From Olivibacter oleidegradans (GTDB taxonomy: Bacteria > Bacteroidota > Bacteroidia > Sphingobacteriales > Sphingobacteriaceae), in contig NZ_JBHLWO010000002.1 of NCBI RefSeq assembly GCF_042432805.1, positions 1,302,001 to 1,366,000 on the forward strand: a stretch of DNA of 64,000 nucleotides, in the 5' to 3' direction. This document shows, one piece after another, positions 33,395-42,450 of this stretch. Within the stretch, counting starts at the first letter, position 1. Each line of letters starts with the position of its first letter. Below the pieces are notes generated by a model. That model did not search any database. It was not told the origin of the DNA and saw nothing but the letters and a program-made list of their open reading frames with translations. The translations under genes were made by a program, and so were the position numbers.

Positions 33395-36300
33395 ATTTAA
33401 TTTCCCAACTTCCACTTATTTGAGTGCCCGTAAAAGGATCATTTTTAACCTTTAGATAAACATCTATTTCCTGCTGTAACTCCTCTACGTGAGAAATAAC
33501 CCCCACAATTCTATTTTCGTTTCGTAATGTTTTCAACGTATCAAACGCCACTGCCAATGATTCCCGATCTAAAGAACCAAAGCCTTCATCTAAAAAGAAA
33601 AAATTTTGCTTGGATCGATTTTGTTGTTGTACAGATTCCGCAAGAGCTAAGGCTAGCGACAATGAAGCCTGAAAAGTCTGGCCGCCGGACAAGGTCTTGG
33701 CTAATCTGGTTTTACCATCATTTAAGTAATCTCTTACCTGAAATTCATTTTTATCGGTTACCTCCAGTCGCAATTGCTGCTGTGTAAGCTTATAAAAACG
33801 CTTGTTCGCTGCCTCACATAATTGTTGTAAGTAAACCGTGGATATATAACTAACAAAGCCACTTCCTTTAAATAGGCTTTTAAGAATAGTCAGGTTATCT
33901 GCTCGATGCTGTAAACGCGCCAAATCGTCTTCTAGTTGTTGTTTTTCTTCGAGTTGCTTTAGAAGCCTATCGTAATCTGCTTTGGCAGCAGCATATTTCT
34001 CTTGTTCTTGATTGAATCGATCCCTGAGCACTTCATAAGTGCTTAATGACCTTAGAAACAGCTCCTCATTGTAAACTTTATCGCTAGCCTCCGTAGCTAG
34101 CTTGGTATATTGTTCTTTCGCATTATATAATTGTTGGAAGAATAGGTCTACACTGCTTCGGACCTCTTCTACAGCAATTGCTAGATTTAATATATTTTTA
34201 ACTTCATTCAAACTGCCATACTTCGATTTACTTAAAGAACCTCGTAACTGATCAGTAATAAAGTCCAGACGTTCCTGCTCGGCAGCTAAGTTTTCATTGA
34301 CTGCCTGAAATCTTGCTTCCAACGATACTTTTAGCTGTTGCTCCTCCTGTACCAAAGCTTGAAGTTGCTCGTATTGATCGACAATAGCTTTACTTTCACT
34401 ATCTATATCTAAAATACTGTTTTCCAGATAGTTTTTATCATATTGATAAACTTCATCTTCAGATAAGTTGTGAAGTTGTTTCGTGAGCATATTTAAGGCC
34501 CCAACCTTTACTCGTTCTTCTGCTACTATTTTTTGTATTCCGATTTCATATTGATCTCTATCTATTTCTGCTTTTTTCAAAATGGCATCATTTTCATTAA
34601 TCTCCAGTTCCAGTCGTTCCAACTCTTTTTCTGCGGTTTTGTGTTCTTCAAGTAACCGATCAATAGTGCGGGCATCGTCTCTACCGCAAGTAGATTCCCA
34701 AATAAAGGATTGGAAATGTACTTGTAATGCCTGTTCGTCTGACTCGGCCCTAAAAAGGAGTTCGTCCCGACTCTTAAGAATGGTGGCTTTTTTTCCATCT
34801 AATATTTCAAGCTGGCGTATAAGTCCCTGCACGAGATTCCGTTCGTCCTTGAGATGTACAGATTTAGCATTTAATTGTTGGAGCTGATTTTCCACATCCT
34901 CTAAGACCATAACTTGAGGGTGCTCCAATGCTCCACAAAGCGGACAAGCTTCACCTCGCTGCAAGGCCGCGACAAAATCACCTAATTTAACTTGCATCCG
35001 GGCATGCGCAATTTCATTTGAAAGCTTATCGAGCTCAAAATCAATGGTCTTTATGCGTGTGTCTAATGATTCTTTATGATTTTGGATCGGAGTAGTTACC
35101 CCAACAAGTAAGTCGTCGATGGTACTTTCAAGTTGCTTTAAAGTTCCAGTTATATCATCAAGTGCTAATTGGCTTGTTTTTTTGTTTTTTTCTAAATGCT
35201 CGCGGGAAGTAAACCAATTTTTTATCTGCGATAAGGTGTTCAAATCCAGCTTTTCATTCCGTTTCTTTTTTAGTTTTTCTCGAAGCGCTAAGGCTATTTT
35301 TTCTCGATATATCTTCTCCTGCTGCGCTTTATGGACAAATTCTTTCCCCTTGATAATTCGTCCACTTAAATGATCGATATCTTCTTTTAACTGCAATATT
35401 TGCAAAGCAGTCCGATAATCGTTACGCTTTTGATTAAGGAGCTCAAGTGATTGATATTTCAACGTGATATTGGCAAGTTCTTGCTGTTGCTCCATCAGTA
35501 ATGTTTCGCAGTTTTTGAGCTTATACTGATATTCTTTCAAGCTTTCTTTTCGCTTTTCTATTCCTGTTGCCAGCTCTTCCGCTCGTTGTATATTTACCTT
35601 AAAATAACGTTCGCAGTATTCATAATCACTCAATTGCTGTTTCAACTGCTGATATTCCGATGACTTAAGATGCAACTGCTTATAGGAGTTTTCAGCAGTT
35701 TTTAAGTCCTCAAATAATCGTTTCAATATCTCCTGCTCTTTTAGGTCGCTTTCTCTCTGTTGAAGCTCGGCCTTCATTGTCGAGACTTCTGCTGCCAAGC
35801 TTTGCAATTTTTGCAAAGCGAGACCAACATAGGTTTCATTTATTCCTTCAAAAACAGATAAACGTCCTTTTAGACGTTGGATCACTTCGTTGTTCTTTCG
35901 CTCTAAAGAGGCGGTCTGTTGAAAAAAATCATATTTGTCCAGCTGAAAAATATCTTTGAGCATTTCCGTTCGGGCTTTATCTGTCAGCTGTAAGAACTCT
36001 TGAAATTTGCCTTGTGGAATAATAATGGTACGTCTAAAGTTCTCGTAACTAAGTCCCAATAAAGGTGTCGCAGTTGTTACCTCCAAAGGTTGCCACATAC
36101 CATTTTCAAACTTATAAGCAGACCGATCGAAAGTATTTACTTTCTCAAATTTCTTGCCATGGCGTTTCCCTTTAACGATAAATCGATACTGCTTTTCGTC
36201 GAAGTTGCTGAACACAAAATCAATGAGCAACTCATCCGATTTCAAGTTCATCATGTTATAGTTTCTATCGTCCCGGGTGCTCAGTCGTTCGGTTTCTCCG

Positions 36301-36458
36301 TACAAAGCAAAAGCAATCGCCTCCAAAACCGATGATTTGCCTGAACCCACGGAACCGAAAATGCCGAATAATTGTCCCTCAATTAGTCGAGCGAAATTAA
36401 TCGTTTGCTCCTTTTGATAGGAAAAAAGTCCCTTTATAGTTAATGAAATTGGAATCAT
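33393..36458 (-). CDS. sbcC: SbcC nuclease subunit (SMC-like ATPase)
   Basis: Product of 1021 aa. N-terminal Walker A is GSVGSGKS (35-42) and the Q-loop region is IIPQGKFQEFLQ. Two long coiled coils flank a zinc hook with CPLC near residue 503. The C-terminus has the ABC signature LSGGQTFQASLSLALA and Walker B FFFLDEGFGSLD. It is the ATPase partner of SbcD in the Mre11/Rad50-type complex that cleaves hairpins and protein-blocked DNA ends. Its ATG overlaps the sbcD stop by four bases (36455-36458), so translation is coupled. Several internal stretches are leucine/glutamine rich, as expected for coiled coil. Confidence 0.96.
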   Translation of the reverse strand: MIPISLTIKGLFSYQKEQTINFARLIEGQLFGIFGSVGSGKSSVLEAIAFALYGETERLSTRDDRNYNMMNLKSDELLIDFVFSNFDEKQYRFIVKGKRHGKKFEKVNTFDRSAYKFENGMWQPLEVTTATPLLGLSYENFRRTIIIPQGKFQEFLQLTDKARTEMLKDIFQLDKYDFFQQTASLERKNNEVIQRLKGRLSVFEGINETYVGLALQKLQSLAAEVSTMKAELQQRESDLKEQEILKRLFEDLKTAENSYKQLHLKSSEYQQLKQQLSDYEYCERYFKVNIQRAEELATGIEKRKESLKEYQYKLKNCETLLMEQQQELANITLKYQSLELLNQKRNDYRTALQILQLKEDIDHLSGRIIKGKEFVHKAQQEKIYREKIALALREKLKKKRNEKLDLNTLSQIKNWFTSREHLEKNKKTSQLALDDITGTLKQLESTIDDLLVGVTTPIQNHKESLDTRIKTIDFELDKLSNEIAHARMQVKLGDFVAALQRGEACPLCGALEHPQVMVLEDVENQLQQLNAKSVHLKDERNLVQGLIRQLEILDGKKATILKSRDELLFRAESDEQALQVHFQSFIWESTCGRDDARTIDRLLEEHKTAEKELERLELEINENDAILKKAEIDRDQYEIGIQKIVAEERVKVGALNMLTKQLHNLSEDEVYQYDKNYLENSILDIDSESKAIVDQYEQLQALVQEEQQLKVSLEARFQAVNENLAAEQERLDFITDQLRGSLSKSKYGSLNEVKNILNLAIAVEEVRSSVDLFFQQLYNAKEQYTKLATEASDKVYNEELFLRSLSTYEVLRDRFNQEQEKYAAAKADYDRLLKQLEEKQQLEDDLARLQHRADNLTILKSLFKGSGFVSYISTVYLQQLCEAANKRFYKLTQQQLRLEVTDKNEFQVRDYLNDGKTRLAKTLSGGQTFQASLSLALALAESVQQQNRSKQNFFFLDEGFGSLDRESLAVAFDTLKTLRNENRIVGVISHVEELQQEIDVYLKVKNDPFTGTQISGSWEIK

Positions 36459-37678
36459 TCGTCTATCTGCTCTGCTCTTACTTCTGTAAATAGTTTTAAC
36501 AAGTCCTCATTTGGTTGCTGTTTGTTCCTGAAGCTAAAATACTGGATAAATAATTCTTCGACTGACTGACTTAAATCGATTGTTCTAGTCTCTTCAGCTA
36601 CATTTCCTTTGGTTTTTACTTCAGGAATGATAGTAACGATGCCGTCGTGGGCCTGTAGAAGTTGCTTTCGGTCTTCTGCATTCATGAAATCTTCACTTAC
36701 CATTGTCAATTCAATCCAGGCAGGACCGCAGTGGTGCAACCATTCAAGAGCCTCTGATATACTTTCGAAACGTTTTTTATATAGTGGTTTTCCTGCTTTT
36801 AGTGGCAATTGCCGGAAATCTACTGCTCTGGCTGGCTCAGCTTCTATCAGTACTACATTTTTCTGTTGACCCGCTTCAGCAAAGCTATAACTTAATAAAC
36901 TACTGCTATACACAATAGGCATGCGAGCTTTATCTATTTCCTGATATCGATGTAAATGCCCTAATGCCACATATTGTAAACTCTCCGGTATATTTTCGCT
37001 ATAGACAGCCTGCGCACCACCAATGTGCAGTATAGGTTTTTCATCGATGGGTTCTTCGGGGGGGACTTCTCCCCTCTTCATAACGAAGAGGTGTGCCGTT
37101 AATATATTTACGCCAAATTTGTCGCAATACTTTGTTGCCAGCTGCTCCCAATGGGCTTCCAAAATACTTCTCAATTCTTTCTCCTCATTATCCACACCCA
37201 AAAATGTTCTCAATCGATATTCGTTAGCGTAAGGCATTAACAGCAAACGAAGCGGATAATCGTATTTCGGAACCTTTATCTCGAGGAAGCCAGGTTCACT
37301 CTTAGTAATACAAAAGCCACCACACAATTCACCTACAGCGATTGTGGCCTGTGGATAACCGACGAACACAATCCCGCATTCACGAGCCAATACATCGGGG
37401 GCATCTATTCTATCGGGCGAATCATGATTACCAGCGATGGCGATAACAACTCGTTCACCATTCTTTGCCAATCTTTTCAAACTTCTATATAAAAGTTCCA
37501 CGGCTTCAGCGGCCGGGTTAAAAGCGTCAAATAAGTCTCCGGCGACTAACACAACATCTATTTCCTCTTCATCTGCTAGGGCAATTAGCTCATCCAATAC
37601 AGCGCGCTGCTCCTCTAGCCTTGAATACTTGTCTAATCTCTTACCTAAATGCCAATCGGCAGTATGGAGTATTTTCAT
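36455..37678 (-). CDS. sbcD: SbcD exonuclease subunit
   Basis: Product of 407 aa. Calcineurin-like metal-ligand motifs appear in order: HTADWHLGK (Asp7, His9), LVAGDLFD, AGNHDSPDR and a later YVALGHLHRYQ. It supplies the Mn-dependent nuclease activity of SbcCD. The ~50-residue C-terminal tail contacts SbcC in homologues. It is the first gene of the two-gene operon. No exact Bacteroidota promoter was found in the 131 bases upstream, which it shares with a divergent TSUP transporter. Confidence 0.96.
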   Translation of the reverse strand: MKILHTADWHLGKRLDKYSRLEEQRAVLDELIALADEEEIDVVLVAGDLFDAFNPAAEAVELLYRSLKRLAKNGERVVIAIAGNHDSPDRIDAPDVLARECGIVFVGYPQATIAVGELCGGFCITKSEPGFLEIKVPKYDYPLRLLLMPYANEYRLRTFLGVDNEEKELRSILEAHWEQLATKYCDKFGVNILTAHLFVMKRGEVPPEEPIDEKPILHIGGAQAVYSENIPESLQYVALGHLHRYQEIDKARMPIVYSSSLLSYSFAEAGQQKNVVLIEAEPARAVDFRQLPLKAGKPLYKKRFESISEALEWLHHCGPAWIELTMVSEDFMNAEDRKQLLQAHDGIVTIIPEVKTKGNVAEETRTIDLSQSVEELFIQYFSFRNKQQPNEDLLKLFTEVRAEQIDE

Positions 37679-37760
37679 AAGTCCATTATAGTTAATATAA
37701 GCAAAAAACGGAAATTTTTTTTAAAAGCTTTAAAAATAACGTCCACACTAGGCTATCTAA

Positions 37761-37791
37761 TTGTATAATCCCCACAAATTGGCTAAGTTTG
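37761..37791 (+). promoter_or_regulatory. Bacteroidota-type promoter of TSUP transporter operon
   Basis: TTG at 37761-37763, 20 bases, TAAGTTTG at 37784-37791. Expected transcript start near 37798, about 12 bases before the ATG at 37810. The in-frame TTG at 37789 overlaps the -7 element, which argues against that earlier start. Confidence 0.65.
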
Positions 37792-37809
37792 AAGCCAAAC
37801 ACCATATTA

Positions 37810-38643
37810 ATGACAGTTTTAACTTTTACACTCATCTTGTTATTTGGGGCGTGCTGTGCTGGATTTATTGGATCGCTTACCGGACTTGGTGGAGGTGTGG
37901 TAATTATCCCGCTGTTGACAGTAGTATTGGGTGTTGATATACATTATGCTATTGGCGCTGCTCTTGTCTCGGTCATTGCCACATCTTCCGGATCAGCTGC
38001 AGCTTATGTAAGAGAAGGGATCACGAATATGCGCTTAGGAATGTTTCTAGAAATAGCGACAACGGCAGGCGCTGTGGGAGGAGCCTTGCTGGCCTCCATT
38101 GCACCAACCAGCTTAATCGCTATTCTATTTGGTTGTACCCTTATATTTTCAGCGTTAAATTCTTTGCGTAAAAAGGAAGAACACAATGTGAAATCCTCAA
38201 GCTCCTTGGCTTTAGCATTAAAGTTACCTTCAAGTTATCCCAGCACTTCCGGGATTATCTCCTATGGAACCAAAAACGTAATAGGCGGTTTTAGCATGAT
38301 GGGTTTGGCGGGTATGCTTTCGGGATTACTTGGAATAGGATCCGGTGCCTTTAAAGTAATCGCTATGGATAATATTATGCGTATTCCTTTCAAGGTGTCA
38401 ACAACCACTAGTAACTTTATGATGGGAGTCACTGCTACCGCCAGTGCTGTTATTTATTTGCAGAAAGGATATATCGAACCGGATATTTGCATGCCGGTGG
38501 TAATAGGTGTTTTATTGGGTGCTATGACGGGTGCTAAAGTCCTACTGAGGGCCAACCCAAAAAAATTAAGAATGTTTTTTGCCGTTATCATCATTATTTT
38601 GGCACTCAACATGATTTATAACGGCGCCGCCGGAAATATATAA
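37810..38643 (+). CDS. TSUP-family transporter (TauE/SafE sulfite exporter type)
   Basis: Product of 277 aa with about eight hydrophobic helices. Both repeats of the family show a glycine-rich motif: FIGSLTGLGGGVVIIPLLT in the first half and LAGMLSGLLGIGSGAFKV in the second. TSUP proteins move sulfur compounds or organic acids across the inner membrane by proton or anion coupling. The start ATG 37810 fits a promoter at 37761-37791. It is followed after 32 bases by a DUF1634 gene, a pairing repeatedly found with TSUP transporters, so they probably form one transport unit. Confidence 0.92.
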   Translation: MTVLTFTLILLFGACCAGFIGSLTGLGGGVVIIPLLTVVLGVDIHYAIGAALVSVIATSSGSAAAYVREGITNMRLGMFLEIATTAGAVGGALLASIAPTSLIAILFGCTLIFSALNSLRKKEEHNVKSSSSLALALKLPSSYPSTSGIISYGTKNVIGGFSMMGLAGMLSGLLGIGSGAFKVIAMDNIMRIPFKVSTTTSNFMMGVTATASAVIYLQKGYIEPDICMPVVIGVLLGAMTGAKVLLRANPKKLRMFFAVIIIILALNMIYNGAAGNI

Positions 38644-38675
38644 TATGATGAGAGGAAGCTCTAATTCAATAACGA

Positions 38676-39065
38676 ATGCAAAATGAGAAAGTAAAAGATA
38701 GAGATATCCAGCTGGTTATAGGAAATCTATTGCGATACGGCGTTTGGACGGCGCTTGGTGTTGCCGCTTTGGGTGGATTGATTTATCTGTTCAATCATGA
38801 GCGTGAAACAATTCACTACGGTACCTTTATAGAGAAAGACATAGATATCTTAACATTATCTAAGCAAACACTTATTGGGGTGGCACATGGAAGAGGCGAT
38901 GATGTAATCCTGCTGGGAATATTACTCTTGTTTTTAACACCAATTCTGCGTATAATATTTTCGTTAGTGGCTTTCTTGTTAGAGAAAGACTATCTTTATG
39001 TAGGAATTACACTACTTGTTATCGCAATAATCTGTTTTAGTATTTTTTTTGGTTTTGCCCATTAG
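38676..39065 (+). CDS. DUF1634 family membrane protein
   Basis: Product of 129 aa with three predicted transmembrane helices (about 18-38, 80-100 and 106-127). The pattern LLRYGVWTALGVAALGGLIYL, a soluble loop with a glycine/histidine-containing HGRGDDVILLGILLL and TPILRI fits DUF1634. The family has no known biochemical role and is known for its gene pairing with TSUP transporters, as here (32 bases downstream of one). A subunit or stabiliser of that transporter is the simplest inference. Confidence 0.88.
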   Translation: MQNEKVKDRDIQLVIGNLLRYGVWTALGVAALGGLIYLFNHERETIHYGTFIEKDIDILTLSKQTLIGVAHGRGDDVILLGILLLFLTPILRIIFSLVAFLLEKDYLYVGITLLVIAIICFSIFFGFAH

Positions 39066-39162
39066 CATCGTTCCGATTTAGGAATACCTAATGCAAGGGA
39101 ACCACCTAAAGCAGGATTAACTATTTATCGTTAGTATAATTATTATAATAAAACGATTACGT

Positions 39163-40143
39163 ATGACCGTATTTATCGACCGCATGATCCCGCAAATCGG
39201 CCTAGATCTTTTAAATGAGGCTGGCATAACTTATGAACAACACGTTGACAGAAGAGAACTTAGCACACAAGAGCTGATTGATCGCTGCAGTAAACACAAC
39301 GCGTTGCTAACTGCCGGTTGGGGGCCGCTCAATAGTGAATTTATTGCAGCATGTAAGCATTTGAAAATCATCTCACTCCATTCTGTTGGCTATGACCGCG
39401 TTGATATTAAGGCGGCCACAAAATGGGGTATTCCTGTCGGCAATACGCCGGATGTATTAAGCGAAGCCACCGCTGACACCGCTTTTCTTTTAATGCTTGC
39501 TGTATCGCGGAAAGCACTGTACCTTCATAAAAAAATTATTAAAGGAGAATGGGGGTTTAGCCAACCAATAGATGATCTTGGTTTTTCCCTTCAGGGTAAA
39601 ACGTTAGGCATATTTGGCTTAGGTAATATTGGTTGCGAACTAGCAAAAAAAGCAAAGGCGGCTTTTAATATGCCTATTATTTACCACAACCGTTCGCACA
39701 ATAAAGAAGCCGAAAGAAACCTGGGGGCAAAACGTGTATCCTTCGACGACTTAGTAAGTCAAAGTGACGTTTTAGTTGCTTTCTCTTCTCTAACACCGGA
39801 GACGAAAAATAAGTTTAATAGAGACGTTTTCCGTAAAATGAAGCCGTCTGCCATTTTTATAAATCCTTCGCGAGGTGGCGTACACAATGAACCCGATCTC
39901 ATCGAAGCCTTGCAGCAAGGTATAATATGGGGAGCCGGACTAGATGTAACTAATCCTGAGCCGATGCAAGCAGACAACCCGCTTCTCAATATGCCTAATG
40001 TAGCTGTTTTCCCTCATATAGGATCAAATACTGTAGAAGCGCGAAATGGGATGGCCAGTATTGCGGCTAAAAACGTTATCGCCGCGTTCCAGGGACGACC
40101 TTTATTACATATAGTCAACCCGGAAGTTTACGAACAGCACTGA
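39163..40143 (+). CDS. D-isomer-specific 2-hydroxyacid dehydrogenase (glyoxylate/hydroxypyruvate reductase-like)
   Basis: Product of 326 aa. NAD(P)-binding motif LGIFGLGNIGCELAKKA (about 146-162) and the catalytic triad of the family are visible: Arg in NPSRGGVHNE, Glu in DVTNPEP and His in FPHIGS. It is of D-glycerate / glyoxylate reductase type and should interconvert a 2-oxoacid and its D-hydroxyacid in the cytoplasm. It is preceded by 97 bases without gene and followed by a hairpin, so likely its own unit. Substrate assignment within the family is not possible from sequence alone. Confidence 0.92.
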   Translation: MTVFIDRMIPQIGLDLLNEAGITYEQHVDRRELSTQELIDRCSKHNALLTAGWGPLNSEFIAACKHLKIISLHSVGYDRVDIKAATKWGIPVGNTPDVLSEATADTAFLLMLAVSRKALYLHKKIIKGEWGFSQPIDDLGFSLQGKTLGIFGLGNIGCELAKKAKAAFNMPIIYHNRSHNKEAERNLGAKRVSFDDLVSQSDVLVAFSSLTPETKNKFNRDVFRKMKPSAIFINPSRGGVHNEPDLIEALQQGIIWGAGLDVTNPEPMQADNPLLNMPNVAVFPHIGSNTVEARNGMASIAAKNVIAAFQGRPLLHIVNPEVYEQH

Positions 40144-40195
40144 CGATCCGAAATTGAAGGTTACGAATTATTAATAAAAGGGTAACATAATATAG

Positions 40196-40219
40196 AACAG
40201 CCCGTAATAACGGGCTGTT
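40196..40219 (+). terminator. Hairpin after 2-hydroxyacid dehydrogenase gene
   Basis: AACAGCCCGT (40196-40205) pairs with ACGGGCTGTT (40210-40219), loop AATA. The following T-tract is short, so termination may be partial or bidirectional with the convergent cold-shock gene. Confidence 0.7.
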
Positions 40220-40258
40220 AGAATTTCTTAATACAAGCTTAAGCAGAAGTTATACACA

Positions 40259-40456
40259 CTAGATCTTCTTCACATTTACAGCCTGCTGGCCTTTTCTTCC
40301 ATCGGCTACCTCAAACTCCACTCGATCATTATCTTTGATTGCATCTATTCCGCCCTTTACGTCTTTAAAGTGAACAAAAATGTCGGTCCCGTCTTCTTGA
40401 ATAATAAATCCAAATCCCTTTTGCGCGTTGAACCATTTTACTTTTCCGGTTTTCAT
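40259..40456 (-). CDS. Cold-shock protein CspA family
   Basis: Product of 65 aa, full length for the family. RNP-1-like KGFGFI and RNP-2-like IFVHF frame the nucleic-acid-binding face: KVKWFNAQKGFGFI then DIFVHFKDV. It binds single-stranded RNA/DNA and prevents RNA structure. The 310-base spacer upstream, to the peroxiredoxin gene, includes a long A+T-rich leader, typical for csp mRNAs, but no cold-shock box that I can name. Compare the large cold-shock-domain fusion at 12759. Confidence 0.95.
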   Translation of the reverse strand: MKTGKVKWFNAQKGFGFIIQEDGTDIFVHFKDVKGGIDAIKDNDRVEFEVADGRKGQQAVNVKKI

Positions 40457-40730
40457 TAATAAAAAATTTGTTGTTGTACGATTGTTGTGGCCCTATATAG
40501 AAATACTGATGTATCATAATTTAGGAAACACAGGGTTAATTCTCAGTAATTTTGCTTAAAAAAATAGTCCACATTACTACCGGCGATGGTGAGAACCCGA
40601 ACAGATTTATTTAAACTATACCAAACCTACTATAAAATTTTCAATTTTTCAATGATCAAGCAAAAAAATTGAACGGTATATGATAAGTTGTTTCATTGAT
40701 ATCATCGTTACTCACTGATTTGTTAAAAGT

Positions 40731-40761
40731 TCAGCTAATAGCTCATTAAGTTATTAGCTGA
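40731..40761 (-). terminator. Terminator hairpin after peroxiredoxin gene
   Basis: TCAGCTAATA (40731-40740) pairs with TATTAGCTGA (40752-40761) around an 11-base loop; on the minus strand the stem is followed by ACTTTTAAC. It lies just past the peroxiredoxin stop at 40768. The rest of the spacer up to the cold-shock gene (40457-40730) holds no gene. Confidence 0.65.
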
Positions 40762-40767
40762 TTACTC

Positions 40768-41403
40768 TTACTTATTCGGCTGTGGAGTTGTGCGCAAATA
40801 AGGTTTGATCTCCTTATAGCCTTTCGGAAATTTTGATGGAATATCCTCTGTTTTTATAGCCGGAACTACAATAACATCCTCTCCATCCTTCCAATCAGCA
40901 GGTGTTGCAACACTATAATTCTCGGTAAGTTGTAATGAATCAATCACACGCAAAATTTCCTGGAAATTTCTGCCTGTAGACGCAGGATAGGTAATCGTAA
41001 GCCGTACTTTTTTATTTGGATCGATGATATAAACCGAGCGCACAGTCGCAGTGGCAGATGCATTGGGATGAATCATTCCATAAGCTTCTGCTATTTTCCT
41101 GTCTTTGTCCGCAATAATCGGAAAGTTTACCTCCACATGCTGGGTTTCATTAATATCTTTTACCCATCCATGGTGATCCTCGACGCTGTCCACACTAAGT
41201 GCCAAGACTTTCACGTTACGCTTGTCAAACTCATGCTTCAGGGATGCTGTTTTTCCCAATTCAGTTGTGCATACCGGTGTATAATCAGATGGGTGAGAGT
41301 AAAGTACTACCCAACTGTCTCCAACGTAATCATAAAAATTAATATTTCCTTCTGTTGTGACCGCATCAAAGTTTGGTGCAACATCTCCTAGTTGTAAACT
41401 CAT
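40768..41403 (-). CDS. 1-Cys peroxiredoxin (Prx6 type)
   Basis: Product of 211 aa. The peroxidatic Cys lies in the signature HPSDYTPVCTTELG, near residue 46, and there is no resolving Cys at the usual 2-Cys position. The C-terminal extension (PADWKDGEDVIVVP and FPKGYKEIKPYLR) is typical of the Prx6/AhpC2 group. It reduces hydrogen peroxide and alkyl hydroperoxides in the cytoplasm. Translation should be efficient: a full Shine-Dalgarno AAAGGAGG precedes the start by 7 bases, unusual for Bacteroidota, where such sites are rare. The next gene upstream is divergent. Confidence 0.95.
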   Translation of the reverse strand: MSLQLGDVAPNFDAVTTEGNINFYDYVGDSWVVLYSHPSDYTPVCTTELGKTASLKHEFDKRNVKVLALSVDSVEDHHGWVKDINETQHVEVNFPIIADKDRKIAEAYGMIHPNASATATVRSVYIIDPNKKVRLTITYPASTGRNFQEILRVIDSLQLTENYSVATPADWKDGEDVIVVPAIKTEDIPSKFPKGYKEIKPYLRTTPQPNK

Positions 41404-41410
41404 TATTTTT

Positions 41411-41418
41411 CCTCCTTT
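41411..41418 (-). promoter_or_regulatory. Strong Shine-Dalgarno site of peroxiredoxin gene
   Basis: On the minus strand AAAGGAGG lies 7 bases before the ATG at 41403. It fully matches the anti-Shine-Dalgarno core and fixes the start. Such complete sites are unusual in Bacteroidota and absent before most genes here. Confidence 0.7.
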
Positions 41419-41637
41419 AAAGTTAATACAAAGTATATCAAATTAATCGACTTTTTTCGACAATAACAAACGCCGCCATCACAAATTTTACTTATAGCTG
41501 ATTCGATCTACACCTATTACATTGACATTACATAAATCCGGGGAAATGGTTTTCATAGTAGCTCCTACTTGCTTTTTTGACATCTGTGTTATGTTAATTA
41601 CGTCGCACATAGCTATGTTTGCAGAAAATTACAGGCC

Positions 41638-42450
41638 ATGCAGTTAGCTTATATACAACAATTAGAAGAAGCGATCGCTCAACAGAAGGAGGAGATCATT
41701 TACCACCCGCTTTATAGGAGTATTACAAGTATTGATGATCTGAAAGTTTTTATGGAACATCACATTTTTGCCGTGTGGGATTTTATGTCCTTGTTAAAAG
41801 CGTTACAAAGAAGTTTAACTTGCGTTCAAATACCTTGGTATCCTATTGGCGACGCAAACACACGTTATTTAATCAACGAAATTGTCACCGGTGAAGAATC
41901 TGATATTGACCATCTGGGAAATCGAAAGAGCCATTACGAAATGTATTTGGAAGCAATGGAGCAGTGTGGAGCTGACACGACTTCAATAACCAAATTGACG
42001 CAGGCACTTAAAGAAGGTAATTCAATGCAAATTGCTCTACGTATAGCAGATGCACCGGAGGCGGCAGTAGATTTTGTTAGCGACACTTTCGATATAATAA
42101 GCCATGCAACCCCGGCAATTCAATCAGCTGTATTTACCTTTAGTAGAGAAGACTTGATTCCTGATATGTTTATTTCCATCATAAAAGATTTGGACAGCGA
42201 ATTTCCGGAAAGTATTTCCATTTTTAAATACTATTTGGAAAGACATATTGAAGTAGATGGAGATCATCATGGCAATCTTGCACTCGAGATGACGAGCACC
42301 CTGTGCGGTGACGACCCCTCTGTTTGGCAAGATGCGATACAAGCGGTAAAAAGATCCTTACAATCTCGCATTAAGCTCTGGGATTGTGCTTTAATGAAAA
42401 TGAAGTGCCAAAAAGATCAATCATCCAAAGAAATTTCTAATCCATCATAA
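41638..42450 (+). CDS. DUF3050 family protein (heme-oxygenase-like fold)
   Basis: Product of 270 aa, soluble and helical. DUF3050 hallmarks are the opening HPLYRSITSIDDLKVFMEHH, then FAVWDFMSLLKALQR, IVTGEESDID and near the end RHIEVDGDHHG. The His/Glu positions (HH in EHHIFAVWD, E in GEES, HIEVDGDHH) suggest a diiron heme-oxygenase-like oxidase/oxygenase bundle, but this is inference from fold class. Upstream at 41614-41621 is TATGTTTG, a possible -7 element without a good -33. The 3' end overlaps the convergent metallo-hydrolase gene by 34 bases (42417-42450). Confidence 0.85.
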   Translation: MQLAYIQQLEEAIAQQKEEIIYHPLYRSITSIDDLKVFMEHHIFAVWDFMSLLKALQRSLTCVQIPWYPIGDANTRYLINEIVTGEESDIDHLGNRKSHYEMYLEAMEQCGADTTSITKLTQALKEGNSMQIALRIADAPEAAVDFVSDTFDIISHATPAIQSAVFTFSREDLIPDMFISIIKDLDSEFPESISIFKYYLERHIEVDGDHHGNLALEMTSTLCGDDPSVWQDAIQAVKRSLQSRIKLWDCALMKMKCQKDQSSKEISNPS

